DNA from: Pseudonocardia endophytica
Lineage (GTDB): Bacteria > Actinomycetota > Actinomycetes > Mycobacteriales > Pseudonocardiaceae
DNA length: 64,000 nucleotides
Reading direction: 5' to 3'
Assembly: GCF_004339565.1 (NCBI RefSeq)
Contig: NZ_SMFZ01000001.1
Span: 2,728,001 to 2,792,000 of the forward strand
Both the position numbers and the translations under genes were made by a program. Position 1 is the first letter of the stretch; each line of letters begins with the position of its first letter. The notes under the pieces are model-generated. The model had not been told where the DNA came from, made no database searches, and worked only from the letters and a program-made list of their open reading frames with translations. Shown piece by piece: positions 62,568 to 64,000 of the stretch.

Positions 62568-63980
62568 ATGAGGGTGCACGCGTTCTCCGACGACGCCCTG
62601 GGCGACGACGACGCTCTCGGGCTCGTCGCACGGTTGCGGCGCGGCGAGGTGTCCGCCGCGGAGCTGCGCACCGCCGCGGCGTTGCGCGCGGACAAGGTCG
62701 ACCCGGACCTGCGCGGGCTAGTCGAACGCCACTTCGACGACCCGGTGCACGGCGAGCGCGGCGGCCCGCTGGCCGGCGTCCCGACGCTCGTCAAGGACAA
62801 CACCGAGGTCAGGGGGTGGTCGTGCGGCAACGGCAGCGCCGCCTACGTCGCGCGCCCGGCCCGCACGCACTCGGCCGTCACGGAGCAGCTGCTGGCGTCC
62901 GGGCTGGATCTCGTCGGCACGTCGCGGCTGCCGGAGTACGGCCTGAATGCGAGCACCGAGTTCGCCGACGCCGAGCCGACCCGCAACCCCTGGGACGTCC
63001 GCTACTCGGCCGGGGCGTCGTCCGGCGGGGCGGCGGCGCTGGTGGCGTCCGGGGTGGTGCCGATCGCGCACGCCAACGACGGCGGCGGCTCGATCCGGAT
63101 CCCGGCCGCGGCGTGCGGGCTGGTCGGACTCAAGCCGACGCGGGGCCGCACGGCGGTGAGCGCGCACGGTGCGCACATGCCCGTCGACATCGTGTCCGAC
63201 GGCGTGATCACCCGGTCGGTGCGGGACACGGCCGCGTTCCTCGCCGCCGTCGACCGCAGGCAGCGCAACCCGCACCTCCCGCCGCTCGGTCGGGTCGAAG
63301 GGCCCGCGGCACGACGGCTGCGGATCGGCCTGATCCTGGAGTCCCCGACCGGCGCGCAGGTCGACGCGGACACCAGGGCCGCCGTCGAGGACGTCGCGCG
63401 TCTGTTGCAGGACCAGGGCCACGACGTCCTGCCGGCCACCACCGGCGTCGGCCGCCGGTTCGTCGACGACTTCCTCGACTACTGGTCGCTGCTGGCGTTC
63501 ACGGTGTCCACCGGCGGGAAGCTGATGCACGGCCCGACGTTCGACGCCGGCCGCCTCGACCCGTTCACCCGCGCGCTCGCCGACCACTACCGCCGCGCCG
63601 TCGCCCGCACGCCGGCGTTCCTGCGCAGGCTGTCCCGGGTCCGCGAGACGTACGCCGAAGAGTTCACCCGCCACGACGTGCTGCTCTCCCCCACGCTCGC
63701 GCACGTGACGCCAGAGCTGGGCTGGCTCAGCCCGACCACCGATTTCGACGTGCTGCGGGCCCGCCTGCTCGACTATGTCGCGTTCACCCCGCTCTGCAAC
63801 GTGGCGGGCGCCCCGGCGATCTCGCTGCCCGCGGGCGTCGCCGCGAACGGCCTGCCGGTCGGCGTCCACCTGTGCTCGACGATCGGCGACGAGCGCACGC
63901 TGCTCGAGCTCGCCTACGCCGTCGAGGCCGACCGTCCGTGGCGGCGGATCACCGACGACGTGCTGATGGAGTCCCCGTGA
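62568..63980 (+). CDS. Amidase signature family protein
   Basis: 470 aa. GVPTLVKDNTEVRGW has the catalytic Lys, YSAGASSGGAAALVASG the cis-Ser region, and AHANDGGGSIRIPAAACGL the nucleophile Ser: the complete Ser-cisSer-Lys triad. SLPAGVAANGLPVGVHL is typical of the C-terminal part. ATG 62568 is 7 nt behind CAGAAT, a possible leaderless start. Substrate unknown; the next gene starts inside its stop codon. Confidence 0.93.
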   Translation: MRVHAFSDDALGDDDALGLVARLRRGEVSAAELRTAAALRADKVDPDLRGLVERHFDDPVHGERGGPLAGVPTLVKDNTEVRGWSCGNGSAAYVARPARTHSAVTEQLLASGLDLVGTSRLPEYGLNASTEFADAEPTRNPWDVRYSAGASSGGAAALVASGVVPIAHANDGGGSIRIPAAACGLVGLKPTRGRTAVSAHGAHMPVDIVSDGVITRSVRDTAAFLAAVDRRQRNPHLPPLGRVEGPAARRLRIGLILESPTGAQVDADTRAAVEDVARLLQDQGHDVLPATTGVGRRFVDDFLDYWSLLAFTVSTGGKLMHGPTFDAGRLDPFTRALADHYRRAVARTPAFLRRLSRVRETYAEEFTRHDVLLSPTLAHVTPELGWLSPTTDFDVLRARLLDYVAFTPLCNVAGAPAISLPAGVAANGLPVGVHLCSTIGDERTLLELAYAVEADRPWRRITDDVLMESP

Positions 63981-64000
63981 GCCTCGTCCGCAGCGCCGCG
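63977..64000 (+). CDS. Start of a further gene (3' truncated by window)
   Basis: GTG at 63977 overlaps the amidase stop as GTGA, the same coupling used elsewhere in the window. Only eight codons (VSLVRSAA) are visible, too few to identify. Confidence 0.4.

Overview
The window is very GC-rich actinobacterial chromosome (about 73% G+C by eye) with dense genes, many GTG starts, frequent ATGA/GTGA stop-start overlaps and many start codons sitting 6-8 nt behind a TANNNT -10 box (leaderless mRNAs). The gene content, the order and the paired Glp/GlpR divisome genes point to a Pseudonocardiales-type organism (Pseudonocardia or a relative); the genus is an inference.

The order follows the Mycobacterium tuberculosis Rv0981-Rv1018 neighbourhood, from memory of that genome. 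From the left edge: glmU (5' end cut off)-prs-rplY-pth, a Pks16-like acyl-AMP ligase, an M20 peptidase, two tandem L,D-transpeptidases, an F420/luciferase-like oxidoreductase and an alpha/beta hydrolase (1-9.8 kb). Then, on the minus strand, metG-tatD-rpf-rsmA-(MFS)-ispE-ABC-F (10-19.3 kb). Next come a TetR regulator, zwf with a GH15 glucanohydrolase, a KhtT/KhtU-like K+/H+ antiporter pair, rsmI and protein O-mannosyltransferase (19.3-27.4 kb).

From 27.4 to 44.7 kb an accessory block breaks the conserved order. It begins with a two-gene, lower-GC cassette (a cytosolic 110-aa protein and a secreted four-cysteine protein) bracketed by direct copies of a 67-bp palindromic repeat. It continues with a translationally coupled run: GAF-SpoIIE phosphatase-HATPase, STAS protein, phytoene-desaturase-like FAD enzyme, and three tandem paralogous multi-TM proteins that look like the membrane half of sensor kinases without the kinase. 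Then follow a berberine-bridge-type FAD oxidoreductase divergent from a LuxR regulator, copC-copD, an RluA-family pseudouridine synthase, a methyltransferase, and a MerR regulator with three matching 19-bp-spacer promoters (its own, a DUF418 gene and a CPBP protease gene). The block ends at tRNA-Ala(CGC) beside a probable serine-recombinase scrap.

From 45 to 57.4 kb the conserved order resumes: glpR, dapF, rimJ-like acetyltransferase, glp (MoeA-like), galU, 5-formyltetrahydrofolate cyclo-ligase, a ruc/FmdB zinc-ribbon gene behind a CIRCE operator, a SAF-domain protein, an MT0933-like helical protein, moaB2, pepD, mprB and mprA. The right end (57.5-64 kb) holds a beta-hydroxyacid dehydrogenase, an SGNH hydrolase, an MFS exporter, PPK2, a tyrosine-phosphatase-like gene coupled to an alpha/beta hydrolase, an amidase, and the first codons of a further gene.

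The least ordinary features are the three kinase-less sensor paralogues joined to the SpoIIE/STAS partner-switching genes, the MerR regulon with its three near-identical promoters, and two families of dispersed palindromic repeats (67 bp, three copies; 53 bp, two copies).
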